This document shows positions 21,297-33,000 of a stretch of DNA of 64,000 nucleotides, one piece after another. The notes beneath the pieces were generated by a model, which did no database searches, had not been told where the DNA came from, and saw only the letters and a program-made list of their open reading frames with translations. Positions within the stretch are counted from its first letter, which is position 1, and each line of letters starts with the position of its first letter. Position numbers and translations under genes: made by a program. Source of the DNA: Sporopachydermia quercuum (Eukaryota > Ascomycota > Sporopachydermiomycetes > Sporopachydermiales > Sporopachydermiaceae); assembly GCA_001599295.1 (NCBI GenBank), contig BCGN01000002.1:1302001-1366000 (forward strand), written 5' to 3'.

Positions 21297-23060
21297 CTAT
21301 CTAACAACATAATTGCCAACTTGACAAACGTATTTAACTCCTTTGTATGGTTTCACACCTTCACTCATTCCACGAGAATTGACGAGCTTTAAACTATCAA
21401 CTCTTATACCACTGAAAAGAGTACCACGACAGCTATAGCTTATATTAACAAAAGTGGGAAACAATGGCTTCTTCTTTGGAGTATCGATATTTTCTTTTCC
21501 TTTCTGTTTGCTAGATCCTGTAGGAGTATCATTGTCATTTTTATTATGTTTATTACTGGTATTGCCGTTATCATTCATATTGTTCTCGTCTTCATTTTCA
21601 CCAGTATCGTCGTCAGAATCTGTTTCAATAGCGCCTCTGAAAACAGCGCTCCAGCCTAAACTAGTTTTCCCATCAAAGATCCATTCGCAAATGCCATTTC
21701 CAATATACCTATTATCGCCACCTGTTAATCTCAATGCTTTCACTCCTGTGCATTTATTGACGTCGCTCTGAATTTCAAGCCTAAGATTCTCTATCTCTTT
21801 AGTGACTCTTGACATTGATGTGGAAACATGAACTTCAAACTCGTCTTTGTTAATGCCTAAACCAGTCTTTAAGTCTGCGTTCACCAAACCTGGGATTTGA
21901 GATGAACCAGGTGTAGATTCTATAGAGTATGACGCTAGAAGTGATCTACCATCAGGGGGAACAAATGATAACGTTCCAGGGGATGCAGTCCAGCGAGTAG
22001 TATTCACGCACTGATGGAAAGAAGGGTGTTGGAATAAAATTGATCTAGGATCGTTGCTTGATGGATTGATTAATTTTGAATCAGGAATCGCCAAATTCAG
22101 TAGTACCTCTGGAGTACCTGACAAATGACTAGTGAAATAAATGCTGCCTTCAATTCTGTTGGAAACGGTTCTAACACCAGCAACAGTAGTAGAATAAAAA
22201 GCTGAAGAAGCTGATTTTGCTCTTCTATTTGATTTCTTGCTGGAGTTTACTGTAAGATATAGTGTTTCTACCATATCAACAAATAGCTCATTGTTAGTAT
22301 GGCGGACGTTTGATCTTCTCCAAGGGTAAGAAGAAGGTTCTAAGAAATTCTTCAGCTTTCCTGAGTTTGCTTTTGATGATTGGTTACCAAAGCCTGTTTC
22401 CAGCCCATTTGAAGTAACAGATTTAGTAGAGGATAATGCACTAGCTACCGCTGCCCCATGAGAGGTTGATGATAGGATCTTGGTGATTATATTACCTTTG
22501 GAAACAACATCACGTAAAGGATTTGGGTCCGTTATATATGGATAGCCACCGTCAATCATTTCTAGTAGTACAAGATTGATTATATCATAGTTGTGGTCAA
22601 TTTTTGACACCGTAATAGGAGGTAGGAAATAGTCCTCCAACACGTCTATGAAGCAATTGATGAAATCCAATGGTAAAGTAGATTGAACTGCTGAATTTGT
22701 TTTCAGGTAGAATTGCAGTTGATTGTTATAACTATACTGAAATATCAAATAACCAGAGCTGGTGCATATAACAGGGATAGATGCATTGATACTTTCAATA
22801 ATCTTCTCATGATCTGATGTACCATACATCAATGGCTCTTGTTGAATCAACTTATCATCTTCGTTATTTTCGTCAACCAAACTTGTGTATCCATGCGATA
22901 TATGGTTCAACAGGTTTATTTCTTTCTCTTGAGCGTTTCTCGCTTCTGCCAGTACAGTTTGAAATGAAATATGGTCTGAAGAAGGTCCCGTTGGATAAGA
23001 GAATACTAGAGCTGTTGTCTTAGCATCTGCTATGTACAAAGCATCAATTCTGCCATCCAT
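21297..23060 (-). CDS. APM3: AP-3 adaptor complex mu subunit
   Basis: Apm3 is the cargo-binding medium chain of AP-3, which carries proteins such as alkaline phosphatase directly from Golgi to vacuole. The product is 587 residues in one exon; Saccharomyces Apm3 is 483, and the extra length is mostly a Asp/Asn/Lys-rich low-complexity insert near residues 500-545. The N-terminal longin-like part starts MDGRIDALYIADAKTTALVF. The linker has PWRRSNVRHTNNELFVDMV, collinear with PWRTS...NNELYVDLLE of yeast. The mu homology domain shows TLSFVPPDGRSLLASYS, WIFDGKTSLGWSAVFRG and the C-terminal YKGVKYVCQVGNYVVR. Confidence 0.93.
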   Translation of the reverse strand: MDGRIDALYIADAKTTALVFSYPTGPSSDHISFQTVLAEARNAQEKEINLLNHISHGYTSLVDENNEDDKLIQQEPLMYGTSDHEKIIESINASIPVICTSSGYLIFQYSYNNQLQFYLKTNSAVQSTLPLDFINCFIDVLEDYFLPPITVSKIDHNYDIINLVLLEMIDGGYPYITDPNPLRDVVSKGNIITKILSSTSHGAAVASALSSTKSVTSNGLETGFGNQSSKANSGKLKNFLEPSSYPWRRSNVRHTNNELFVDMVETLYLTVNSSKKSNRRAKSASSAFYSTTVAGVRTVSNRIEGSIYFTSHLSGTPEVLLNLAIPDSKLINPSSNDPRSILFQHPSFHQCVNTTRWTASPGTLSFVPPDGRSLLASYSIESTPGSSQIPGLVNADLKTGLGINKDEFEVHVSTSMSRVTKEIENLRLEIQSDVNKCTGVKALRLTGGDNRYIGNGICEWIFDGKTSLGWSAVFRGAIETDSDDDTGENEDENNMNDNGNTSNKHNKNDNDTPTGSSKQKGKENIDTPKKKPLFPTFVNISYSCRGTLFSGIRVDSLKLVNSRGMSEGVKPYKGVKYVCQVGNYVVR

Positions 23061-23548
23061 TATGCAACCTCAATGTACGAGAGACTCCGACTGGGTCAAA
23101 TTGCCGACTTTGAGTTGTTTCTTCTAAATAGGTATTTCGGAGAGGAATTTGAGATTTGGATTAATAGCGTATGCTTGTTCATGCAACTCAGTTATTTGAT
23201 AGTTATTTTGTGAAAGACAATTTGGAATTGGCAGTTGATGGAATATGTAAGTGTCCCAAGCTGGGTGGTAGAGACAATAACAGATCTGATTCTGCAAACT
23301 GAAGGTTTCCGTTATATTCAGTAATTAAACGATTCCAGGTGAATAGAAGAAAACCTGTTGGGATGTCTGAAGGGAAAAATATGAAGAGAGTTGATTTAAT
23401 ATTGGATAAAATAAATAGTTATTAGTAGCTTGAGAAAGTAAACGAATGTACAAAATAGCTCAAGAAGAGTTTTACAGAAAGGAGATGTATCAAATTGTAT
23501 TGTATTGTACCGTATAGTGAAACCAACCCATGCAGACGCAAGGAGTAC
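23061..23548. other. Intergenic region
   Basis: APM3 promoter and VPS55 3' flank. No gene seen. Confidence 0.6.
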
Positions 23549-24015
23549 TCAAAACTCATCCTCCTCTTCGCCAAAATACCATATAAACGTAAGAATACTA
23601 ACATAAATAAGAAACCCTCCAGTGACGCACATAAATGTTTCTAATGCAGCAAGAAGACCAACATGGAACATCATCATTGGAAATAGTATACCTGTAATAA
23701 CTAAGAATCCGGTCAGCCATTTACTAAAACCTCCATTGTTCGAGCTGACATCAAAATCATCGAACGATGAGTGAGCAGCAGCAATTGCATTTGGTAAAGG
23801 CGCTATAAGAAATATGAATACTATAAGGTAAATTTGTTAGAATTCAGGTGGTGAAGAAGATAAAATCTCAGCTTCAAATAGAAGTACGTACCATCAATAA
23901 GTGGTAGATAGTTTGAGGGATTGGGCAGAGCGCAGGATAGGATTATCAGAACAAACCCTGCTGCTAGCACAGTTGATAGTGAGACAATCTTGGACAATGG
24001 TTTTATCTCCGACAT
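23549..24015 (-). CDS. VPS55: Endosomal membrane protein Vps55
   Basis: Vps55 works with Vps68 in late-endosome to vacuole traffic and is related to mammalian OB-RGRP/LEPROT. Exons 24015-23892 and 23820-23549 encode 131 residues (Saccharomyces: 140). The intron (23891-23821, 71 bases) has donor GTACGT and branch TTCTAAC, and joins ...LPLID to VFIFLIAPLPNAI, the conserved junction. Four hydrophobic spans are visible: VLAAGFVLIILSCAL, VFIFLIAPLPNAIA, WLTGFLVITGILFPMMMF and TFMCVTGGFLIYVSILTFIW. An upstream in-frame ATG at 24087 would add 24 residues; I chose 24015 because MSEIKPLSKIVSLS aligns with the yeast start. Confidence 0.92.
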
Positions 24016-24529
24016 TTTTGATTGACCGTTATAAAGTATTTGTTTGGCATTGCTTGTAAAATAAATAATATGGTACATATTCTCCATATATTATCTTTGT
24101 ATTCCAGAAGATACAGATAATAGAAATGCGTATGGAAATTTATAATGGGATTTTTGCTGCCAGAAAAAACATATCGGAAAAGATATGAATCTGTGATTAT
24201 GTCAGCGAATAATGGTTTAGACGTCAGATATGAGAAGGAATTTCGTATCAAAAATCAACAAAACGATGAGTATGGCAGAAAGTGAAAAGCGTAATAAAAG
24301 CTACAAAAGGAGTAGGACGTCAATAATTAGATAAATTTAAAGATGTCTTATTGTAAGCACTATATACAGAGAAAAAAGACACTTGCCATGAGTGCTGGAT
24401 ATGTAAAGTCCAGCTGAAAGAATACAAGATCACTGCGTTTGAACTAGAACAGGGATGAAAGTCATTAGTAATTAAAAAAGAAAGAGAATAATAAAAGATT
24501 GAAAGGAATTAACATCTACCAGAAAACGT
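24016..24529. other. Intergenic region
   Basis: VPS55 promoter and SSC1 3' flank. No gene seen. Confidence 0.6.
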
Positions 24530-26880
24530 TTATTTTTCTTCGGTGGTGTTGTTACTATCCTTGTTAGCTTCAGCATCTCTCTTCTTGTAAACCTCTTCAA
24601 AAACCTTGAGGGAAGATTCTTGGATTTCAGTAGACTTGGACTTGATTTCTTCAGGGTCAACTTCTTCACCAGCTTGAGCTCTAGCAATGATTTCTCTTAA
24701 CTTGGCAATGTCATCCTTTAACTTATCAGCAGAGGTCTTGTCGACTTGAGCTTCAAATTCTTTCAAGGAGTTTTCAGTGTCGTTACAAATGGAGTCAGCT
24801 CTGTTGGCGCTTTCGATAGCTTCCTTTCTAGCCTTATCTTGTTCCTTGTATTTTTCAGCGTCGTTGACCATCTTTTCGATTTCACTGTCAGACAAACCAG
24901 AAGAGCCTGCAACAGTGATGGAAGCATCCTTATTGGTGGTCTTATCTCTGGCAGAAACATTGATAATTCCGTCAGCGTCAATGTCGAAGGTAACTTCGAT
25001 TTGAGGAACACCCTTAGGAGCAGGAGGAAGACCAGAAAGTGTGAAGTTACCGATCAATTTGTTGTCTCTAACCAATTCTCTTTCACCTTGGAAGACTCTG
25101 ATTTCAACAGATGTTTGACCAGAAGCAGCAGTAGAGAAGATTTGAGATTTCTTTGTAGGGATGGTAGTGTTTCTATTGATCAATCTAGTGAACACACCAC
25201 CTAAGGTTTCAATACCTAAAGAAAGAGGAGTGACATCAAGTAATAAGACATCCATGACTTCACCGGCCAAAACGGCACCTTGAATGGCAGCACCGATAGC
25301 AACGGCTTCATCGGGATTGACAGCCTTCGAAGGTTCTCTACCGAACAAAGACTTGACGGTTTCAATAACCTTTGGCATACGAGACATACCTCCAACTAAG
25401 ATGACCTCGCTGATGTCAGAAGTGGACAAAGAAGCGTCCTTCAAGGCCTTCTTGACAGGGTCAACAGTTCTCTTGATCAAGCTCTCGGTTAAAGATTCAA
25501 ACTGAGCTCTAGAGATCTTGGTGTTGATGTGCTTAGGTCCAGAAGCATCAGCAGTGATGAAAGGTAAGTTGATTTCAGTGTTAACAGTAGATGAAAGTTC
25601 AATCTTGGCCTTTTCAGAAGCTTCTCTGATTCTTTGAATGGCCATACGGTCATTTTGTAAATCAATTCCAGTCTCCTTTTTGAATTCTTCAACCAAGTGT
25701 CTGACTAAAACGATATCGAAATCTTCACCACCCAAGTGGGTATCACCATTGGTAGCCTTGACTTCGAAAACACCGTTATCGATATCAAGAATGGAGATAT
25801 CAAAAGTACCACCACCAAGATCGAAAACAGCAACAACTTTTCCATCGTTCTTATCTAAACCATAAGCCAAAGCAGCGGCAGTAGGTTCGTTGACAACTCT
25901 GAGAACGTTCAAACCAACGATTTGACCAGCGTCCTTGGTAGCTTGACGTTGAGAATCGTTGAAGTAGGCAGGAACGGTAACAACAGCGTTCTTGACGGTC
26001 TTACCGAGGTAAGCTTCAGCAGTTTCCTTCATCTTGTTCAAGACAAAACCACCGATTTGAGCAGGTGAGTAAGTTTGTCCTCTTGCTTCTAACCAAGCAT
26101 CACCATTAGAGTGCTTGACGATCTTGTAAGGAACCTGCTTGATATCTCTTTGCACTTCAGCATCTTCCCATCTTCTACCAATAAGACGCTTGGTGGCGAA
26201 CAAGGTATTTTCAGGGTTGATGACGGCTTGTCTCTTAGCAGGAATACCAACTAATCTTTCACCTTCCTTTGTGAAAGCAACGACAGATGGAGTAGTTCTA
26301 GCACCTTCAGCGTTTTCAATGATCTTGGGAACCTTTCCTTCCATAATTGCAACAGCGGAGTTGGTGGTACCCAAGTCGATACCGATCACAGCACCTTGGA
26401 CCTTAGCATCAGCGTAAAATCTTGGTGCAAATACAGGAGTAATAGGCTTCCTTAAAATTGGCTATAATTTTGTTAGTTCAAAGTCCAAAATACATTAAGA
26501 TAGCAAATTAGTTCTGTGGGGGTTTCATTGATAGTGGTCATATGAATATATGGATTTTTCAGTAAATGACGCCTCACTTTCCTCTAAAATTGATTGAAGA
26601 TTATAAATCATTTGGTTCCTCCTTCTCAATACTGTTTCTGGTTCATACATTCCTTTTGCCCTGACCTTACGAGTTTTCTCTTCCCATCAATCCAATTAAT
26701 ACTAATCTGTCAAACATTTCAGTCTTCCACTGGAATACCTCGATCAATATAACCATAATATTCGTTTAGGCATATGACAATTCAATGATACCTCTCACTT
26801 CCTACTATCAATCTACTATTAAGAAAAGAAAAAATCCTTACACTTCTGAAGGCCGATCTGGCGAATCTTTGAGCTAGCAT
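24530..26880 (-). CDS. SSC1: Mitochondrial Hsp70
   Basis: Ssc1 is the matrix Hsp70, the motor of presequence import (with Tim44, Mge1 and Pam16/18) and a folding chaperone. Exons 26880-26842 and 26461-24530 encode 656 residues (Saccharomyces: 654). The intron (26841-26462, 380 bases) has donor GTAAGG and branch GAACTAAC and falls inside the presequence, [13 protein letters not shown] joined to [15 protein letters not shown]. The nucleotide-binding domain opens with [19 protein letters not shown] and contains [19 protein letters not shown]. The peptide-binding domain has [19 protein letters not shown]. The C-terminus ends in an Asn/Thr/Glu-rich tail as in mitochondrial Hsp70s. Synonymous codon use is strongly biased (TTC, AAG, GGT), in keeping with high expression. 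Confidence 0.97.
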
Positions 26881-28587
26881 TGTGAGTAATGACTTGTGAG
26901 AAAAAACGATTTGAATTGAATGGTTAGCCCAACAAATCAGTATATGTACAAGAAGTGATTCTGGTTGAAGAAAGAAAAAAAGAGTTCTAAGTGATGTATA
27001 TTTCAATATCCTCAATAAGGTGAAAGAGGAAACAAAGAGAAAAGAAGGAAAGTATATATTTAAATGCTGAAGAAGGACAGAAGGCAAAATGGAAAAAATG
27101 GAAGTACGAAAGTGAAATTTGCGTCTGTGGAAAAGTTTGAAAATTTTCCAAATTAAGATTCACTGTCAATTCTGTAATGAGTGATGATGATGAGCAGTTT
27201 TTGGCGATGATGTAAGAACGGTACTAGTGCAATTAATTGAAATGTTTTTTTCTTGGGGAATTGATATAGTATACATTTGCGGTTTATTGTTGACTATTTT
27301 CCTTGATATTTCAATAAAATTGAATGTTTTATATGAGTTTGAGATATCCAGATTGTGGTTAGAAGTATAGAGGGTTGTGGTTGATGTACAATTTATTTCG
27401 GTATACTTCTTCAGTACACGAGTTCCTGAGGGTCTTATGCGAGTTAACAAAACAAAATCAAAAGATGGTTAAAGAATATGCTAGAAGGATAGTTTGGAAA
27501 AAGCCGTTAAAGGGTCTGATGTAGTCTGTGAGAAGATGCGAGGAAGTGAAATTAGCAGATGGGAGTGAGTTCCGATCATGACTGGATTCAGCAAAAATTG
27601 CAATTGATGATTAATTATATTTGTTTGAACGCTATTCATCATTTTTTATTTTAAGTTCCGGGGTTTTTTTAAGCACTTTCAGTTCTTGAAGTTATCACAT
27701 ACTAGCTCTCCACATTTCTGGAAGTAACCAAGCCAAAAAATTCGCGAGGGTCTGATATGGAACTGCCGTTTCTCATCCGTTAACTACTAAGCACTCGAGC
27801 TGAACCAAAATCACACATTTCGTGAAATAAAACATCCAGAAGTGCAAAATATTTCAAAGAAACCAATTTATTTCAATTTTTAAAGAATAGGGCACCAAAT
27901 GTGTTTCTCACTACTTCTTACTTCTCTTCTTCATAAAAAGGTCAGTCCAATAGTTACAGCATAATTAATTTTTGTATTGAAGTTTTGATACTGGTTAGTG
28001 CCAAGTTAGTCTCACTAAGACGATCTTAAGCTATCAGACTCTTTGAAATGACTATGAATAATTAACACCCTGTACCCTGAATATGGCTCACCAGGGTCTC
28101 GGCTCGGTGGGCCAATTGCTCGGGTAGGAACTGGAGTAAATATCTCAGTAATATATGAAGAAAAACTCACTGATCTGAATGAAAGCAACCCTTGTTCCTT
28201 TAAATGACTGAGATTAGTAGGAAGTACTTGGTGTGTTTATCAAATACGAAGAATCAACACAGGATTCACTATTTTCTATTGACAATCACTTCTTAGCTTG
28301 TTGGTCGTCATGTAATTTTGATTACTGCTTGGTTTCCAATAAAACTTCAATCCTACATCCTATACTTGAATTCCTTCTAAATTACCTATAACTAGCTCAT
28401 CATCGCTCCTCTGTATATTATAAGTATATTTTATTCATTTGTATTCGCTTTCCTTTCCATCTTCAAATGCCGATCGCCGATCTTTTTCTTTTCCATTATC
28501 ATCTCCGAACCGGAATTCTGTCATGCATTAAATATGCAAAATTTTGTACCTGCGTCAAAATTGTAACTTTATAAATTTCCATCCTGA
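26881..28587. other. Long intergenic region between SSC1 and CDT1
   Basis: About 1.9 kb up to the CDT1 start. It serves divergent promoters. No convincing protein gene: minus-strand open frames near 27166-27450 are Thr/Asn-rich with no ATG. A GC-rich patch with a hairpin sits at 28085-28113 (see findings), which could mark an unannotated structured RNA. Confidence 0.6.
27683..27723. promoter_or_regulatory. Pair of heat-shock-element-like palindromes
   Basis: TTCTTGAA at 27683-27690 and TTCTGGAA at 27716-27723 both fit TTCnnGAA, the inverted unit bound by Hsf1. They lie about 800 bases upstream of SSC1, a known Hsf1 target in yeast. The distance is large for a yeast promoter, so this is a weak call. 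Confidence 0.25.
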
Positions 28588-28598
28588 ACGCGACGCGC
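28588..28598. promoter_or_regulatory. MCB-like boxes upstream of CDT1
   Basis: ACGCGACGCGC contains two overlapping ACGCG cores, the MBF (Mbp1-Swi6) core, 212 bases before the CDT1 start. Such motifs are rare in this AT-rich intergenic DNA, and CDT1 is a classic G1/S gene in fission yeast. Confidence 0.5.
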
Positions 28599-28809
28599 AT
28601 TATTGATTCTGCAATGAACAAATGTTTCTTGTCATATGTTTATCATCTTCTGGTATTCTCTGCCTTTAATTATATTTTCACTAGTATAACATTGAACTCC
28701 TTGTTTTTTGATAGGAATCAACCAGTTTACCTGATTTTTCAACAAACAATACAATTAATAAGCCAAATATTCCATCGTATTTCTTTCGTTATATCACCAG
28801 GTATTAATA

Positions 28810-29915
28810 ATGTCTAGCGAAGAACTGATTACGCAGGTTGAATTCCTTATTGAATGTTTTCAAAAGATTGATCATCTACTTTCATTGCATTTTTTTCGTT
28901 CTACGTCACCTTATCCTTTCTCAAAGCTCCGTGAAAACGTGAATAAATCGTTATTCAGTGGGATATTCACTCAACACCATTTCTCAATCATACTTGCCAT
29001 ATACCCAGCATGCTACACTGTTCAAGATGCTTACTGCTTGACAAACAACCAAGATACGTATCAATTACATGAAGACAAATATTCATTTTCAGTTTTACCA
29101 CCAAAAAATGTTGCCCCATGGGAAATGACAAAGTTAGGTAATGAAAGACGAATACAATTCACATCTAAAGCAGTCAAGATAATGAAANNTGGTGGTCCTT
29201 TACCGGTATTTGATTTCAGCTGTTTGCTACCTAGAATCTCTATGACGAAAAGGAAATCAGATCGTGATATTTCAGAATCGATGGTGAAAGTTAAGAAAAC
29301 TTTTGTTATTCAAGACGAGAGCGTATTATTAGAAAAAGTATGTTCAAGTGCTTCTATCCCTAAATAAAGTAATAGCAATTGTAGGTACCTACAGCCGCTA
29401 TTAACAATCAAATACGATTAGATACTAACAGGAATCAGATACGAGCAAAAGAACAGTTGAAAAATCAGTCACCGCTATCAAAAGAAGATAAATATAAAAG
29501 TTTCATCAAAGCTAAAGCACCACAAGTTTTAACTATCTTGTCTTTGTAAGTATCAATCACTGGAATGGAGTTCTAATACTTCCCCTTGAATTACTAACAA
29601 ACAANCATTCATATTTATAGACTTGAACCATCTCAGTCAAAGGCAAAAGCGTACTCATATCAAGAATTAACGAAGAGAGTTTCTGATTCATTGGCACTGG
29701 CCAAACAACGAAACGAGACGCATTTAAGTAAAGATGAGATACACGATATATTTGAAGTACTAGAACAAACAGTTCCTGAGTTTTTGCAGGTGATTCAAAT
29801 GACTGGCGATAGTAAAGATATAACAGAGAATAAGGAAAGATGTTGTGCTATCAAGCTGGACTTTCCGCGAGGTATTCAGGCATTGGAGTTGTTTCGGAAA
29901 AGAGTGAAAGGTTAA
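28810..29915 (+). CDS. CDT1: Replication licensing factor Cdt1
   Basis: Cdt1 loads the Mcm2-7 helicase at origins together with ORC and Cdc6. Exons 28810-29337, 29385-29545 and 29621-29915 encode 327 residues, shorter than Saccharomyces Tah11/Cdt1 (604) or S. pombe Cdt1 (444). The first winged-helix region is seen in LFSGIFTQHHFSIILAIYPA, which fits the Cdt1 pattern of an F-T-x-x-H segment before IYP. The last exon has the C-terminal Mcm-binding winged helix (YSYQELTKRVSDS ... SKDEIHDIFEVLEQTVPEFL). Intron 1 is only 47 bases with donor GTATGT and no clear CTAAC (CCCTAAAT is the best candidate). Intron 2 has GTAAGT and TTACTAAC. NN at 29188-29189 falls in exon 1. Overall similarity is modest, so the name rests on domain order and motifs. 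Confidence 0.75.
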
Positions 29916-29969
29916 CTGTATAATAGTAGGTTTGAATGATATAATGATACAAGGATCACGGATAGTGGT

Positions 29970-29973
29970 AGCG

Positions 29974-30009
<36 letters not shown>
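29970..30009. repeat. Trinucleotide microsatellite (GTA)n
   Basis: About a dozen GTA/TAG units between the convergent CDT1 and SPF1 stops. Non-coding. Confidence 0.9.
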
Positions 30010-30057
30010 TAATCAATCTCTAACATTTAATTACATACATCTATCGTATATACAACT

Positions 30058-33000
30058 TCATTGATCCTTTTTACTTTCTTTCTCACTCTCATTCGCAACG
30101 CTTTGAACAGTTCTAACAGCAATATCTGATGGTTTGAAATCAGCGAAGAAAAACTTCAATCCAATCTCAATCAAATAACTAATAACAAAATCTAATATCA
30201 TAGTAACTGTGAGCTTGAATTTGAACAAATCTGTCATTGGAACAAATTGCATAGCTTCATTCAACTCAGGAATAAATTCTGTTGATCCTGCTAATGATAA
30301 TGCTGCAACTCCTAATAATCCGTAATACATTCCTTTGTTTTCACTCAATCCTTGTCGGAATGGTCGGCCTTGATAATTGCAGACAAATGTTGAAACATTC
30401 AACGATAATTGCAATAAGAAAATCGCCGTACATAGCAATGACGGTTCAAACTCTCCATCTAAATCAACGGCTTCTTTCCTTGGCTCAATTTTATAAACTT
30501 CATTAGCAACATAAATAAATGAGGCAATATGAACAACGAATTGTCCAATAATTGATCCCATAATGTAAATATTGAAGATACCTGGTTGAGGTCTTTGAGC
30601 TGATAGTTTTTCAATAGATTTTGATCTTGAGATACTCAAGAAACACACAGATAATAAGATTCCTGAAGCTGTTTGTTGGGTGTCACCATATTTAATTCCT
30701 GCAAGGTATAAAACTGATAATGAGTAAGCAGAAATCAGACAATTCAGTGCTAAAATCTTATACATTTGAATCGTTGAAACAAGGGCACATCTACCTTGGC
30801 GAATGATATGAGCAACAGCAGAAACGTTCGCTAGTTTTGAAGTGAAAGGTGCAGCAACTGAAGCATCACCAAGTTTCAATTGGGGAGGTTCTCCATCTTC
30901 ATCCAACATGTCAGTTAACTTATCAGCAAAAGCAGCTGATTTCTGTTCTGCAGTTTCAACATTTGAGGAATTTTCAAGCTCTTTTCTAATCTCTGCAAGA
31001 GTATTTTCATCTAAAACAATACCTTTCTCTTGCATAACCGTCAAATAATGAGGATTATCAACTCCCGGTGGATATAAATGAGCAATAGCTTTTGGCACAG
31101 GAGGAACTTTCCCATTGGGATTCCATTTTTTCATTAATTCTTTCTGCTTCTCATACGTCTTTTGAAGTCGGTCAGATTTGGCATTTTCAATCATCTTTTG
31201 CATACCCTCAGAAGTACCATTAAGTAAAGCAACTCCTACATCAGCTTGTTTAAGAGCTCCAACATCATTGGTACCATCACCACACATTAAAGTCATATAT
31301 CCTAACTCTTTTAATTGGGTCAGAATGAATTCCTTTTGAGAAGGCGAAACTCTGGCGTAGATCCAAGTATGACGAATGAGCTTCTTTAACTGTTTGTGAG
31401 ATTCTAATTTGGCTAGTGCATGTCCGCTCACGCAGATATCGTATTTATCAAATAAAGATTCGTCAATATCATCATTAGCATTAAGAGGAATAATGATTGA
31501 TTCATCAACGGTTCTCCATACTAAATCATGATCAGTTTTCACCAGTAAAGTTTCATCAGGCTGATCAATGATCAGTACTTCTCTTTCGGTAATGGCAACT
31601 TCCTTCGCAACATGACAGGCAGTTAAAGGATTATCACCAGTGATCATCACACATCTATGAGAAGATTCATTAAGCATTTGAATAGTTTCAATTGCATCTT
31701 CTTTTAAAGGACAGTGGAAAACGAGAAATCCTCCAAACTCAAGCTTGGATTCAATTTCCTTCCTATCAAAATTATTCACCTTCTTAGCTGTGATGTTATC
31801 GTTGAGATATTTATATCCTAATGCTAAAACACGAGATCCGCTTCTGGTGAATGATTTGAAGGTTTCATCGTAGTTTTCTGGAACAGACACCAACATTTGT
31901 TTGATAGTTTCTGGTGCACCTTTAACACCAACAATTGTCTTCGCTCCATAGGAAGCAATACTGGAAGATCTCTTCAAAGCAGAGGAAAATTGAAATCTAC
32001 GTAAGATTTTAACATGTTCAGCGTTAGGAATAGAACCAGGTTTTTGATTCGATTGTTTCTTCCTTTTAGAAGCATCTACCTTATAGCAAACATCGTTTTC
32101 ACCGACTGTCCACGAAATGGCATTCAAAGTAGCCTTTTCTAAAGGATCACCGACGATATCACCATCGTCCAGAAGAACTAGAGCATGGGCAGAAGCTAAG
32201 GTCAAAATTGTATGTTTAGGAACGTCATCAACGCCTGAGAGCTGGGTGAGATTTTCATTGAAACCAGCAATACCTTCAAAGACCAAATCTTCACCAGTAA
32301 GAGTACCAGTTTTATCAAAACAGCAAACATCGACTCTTCCAGCATATGGAATTCTAAATGGCTCAGTACAGTATATGTAGAATTTACCTAAAGCGGCCAA
32401 TGAATTGTTAACAGCAATTGTAAGTTCCATAGGCAATTCTGGAGGTACGACCGAAGTAATAATAATGACACAGTCTAAAAGCAATTTGGATCTCTCACGG
32501 TCGATTTTAACACCTTCTTTCCAAACATACCAACTAGCGGCAATAGCGAATTGTAATAAGAAAAGAATGAAAAACATAGCTTCTTTGTTACCAACGCCAA
32601 CTCTTTCGGTTGAAAAAATCATTACTCTAACTAAAGATCCTTGAGACGTTTCAAACCCAGTTTTGGTGACAACAGCTAAAGCGCCATCATCAGGGGGAGC
32701 AGAAATCTTTGGTGCAACAGGTTTTGTTATTTGCAGTACTTTGGTACCACCATGAAGTATGGAATTTTTGTCAAGGCCTTCGGGATCAAAACTGTCTTTC
32801 GGATCTCTTAGAAGGAGAGATTCTTTCAATAAAGGAGTCGATTCACCAGAAAGCATTGCTTCGTTAACAATAGCAGTTCCGTCTAATAGGATCAAATCGC
32901 AAGGCAAAACTGATTCTTCTGTTGAACGTAAGACGGAAACAACATCACCAGGGAGCAGATCATCAGTCTGACGCTCTTGCCATTCACCATTACGATACAC

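Noticed and set aside
28614-28817. Frame of 67 codons just before CDT1
   Set aside because: Overlaps the CDT1 start in another frame, Phe/Ile-rich, no family; probably 5' leader.
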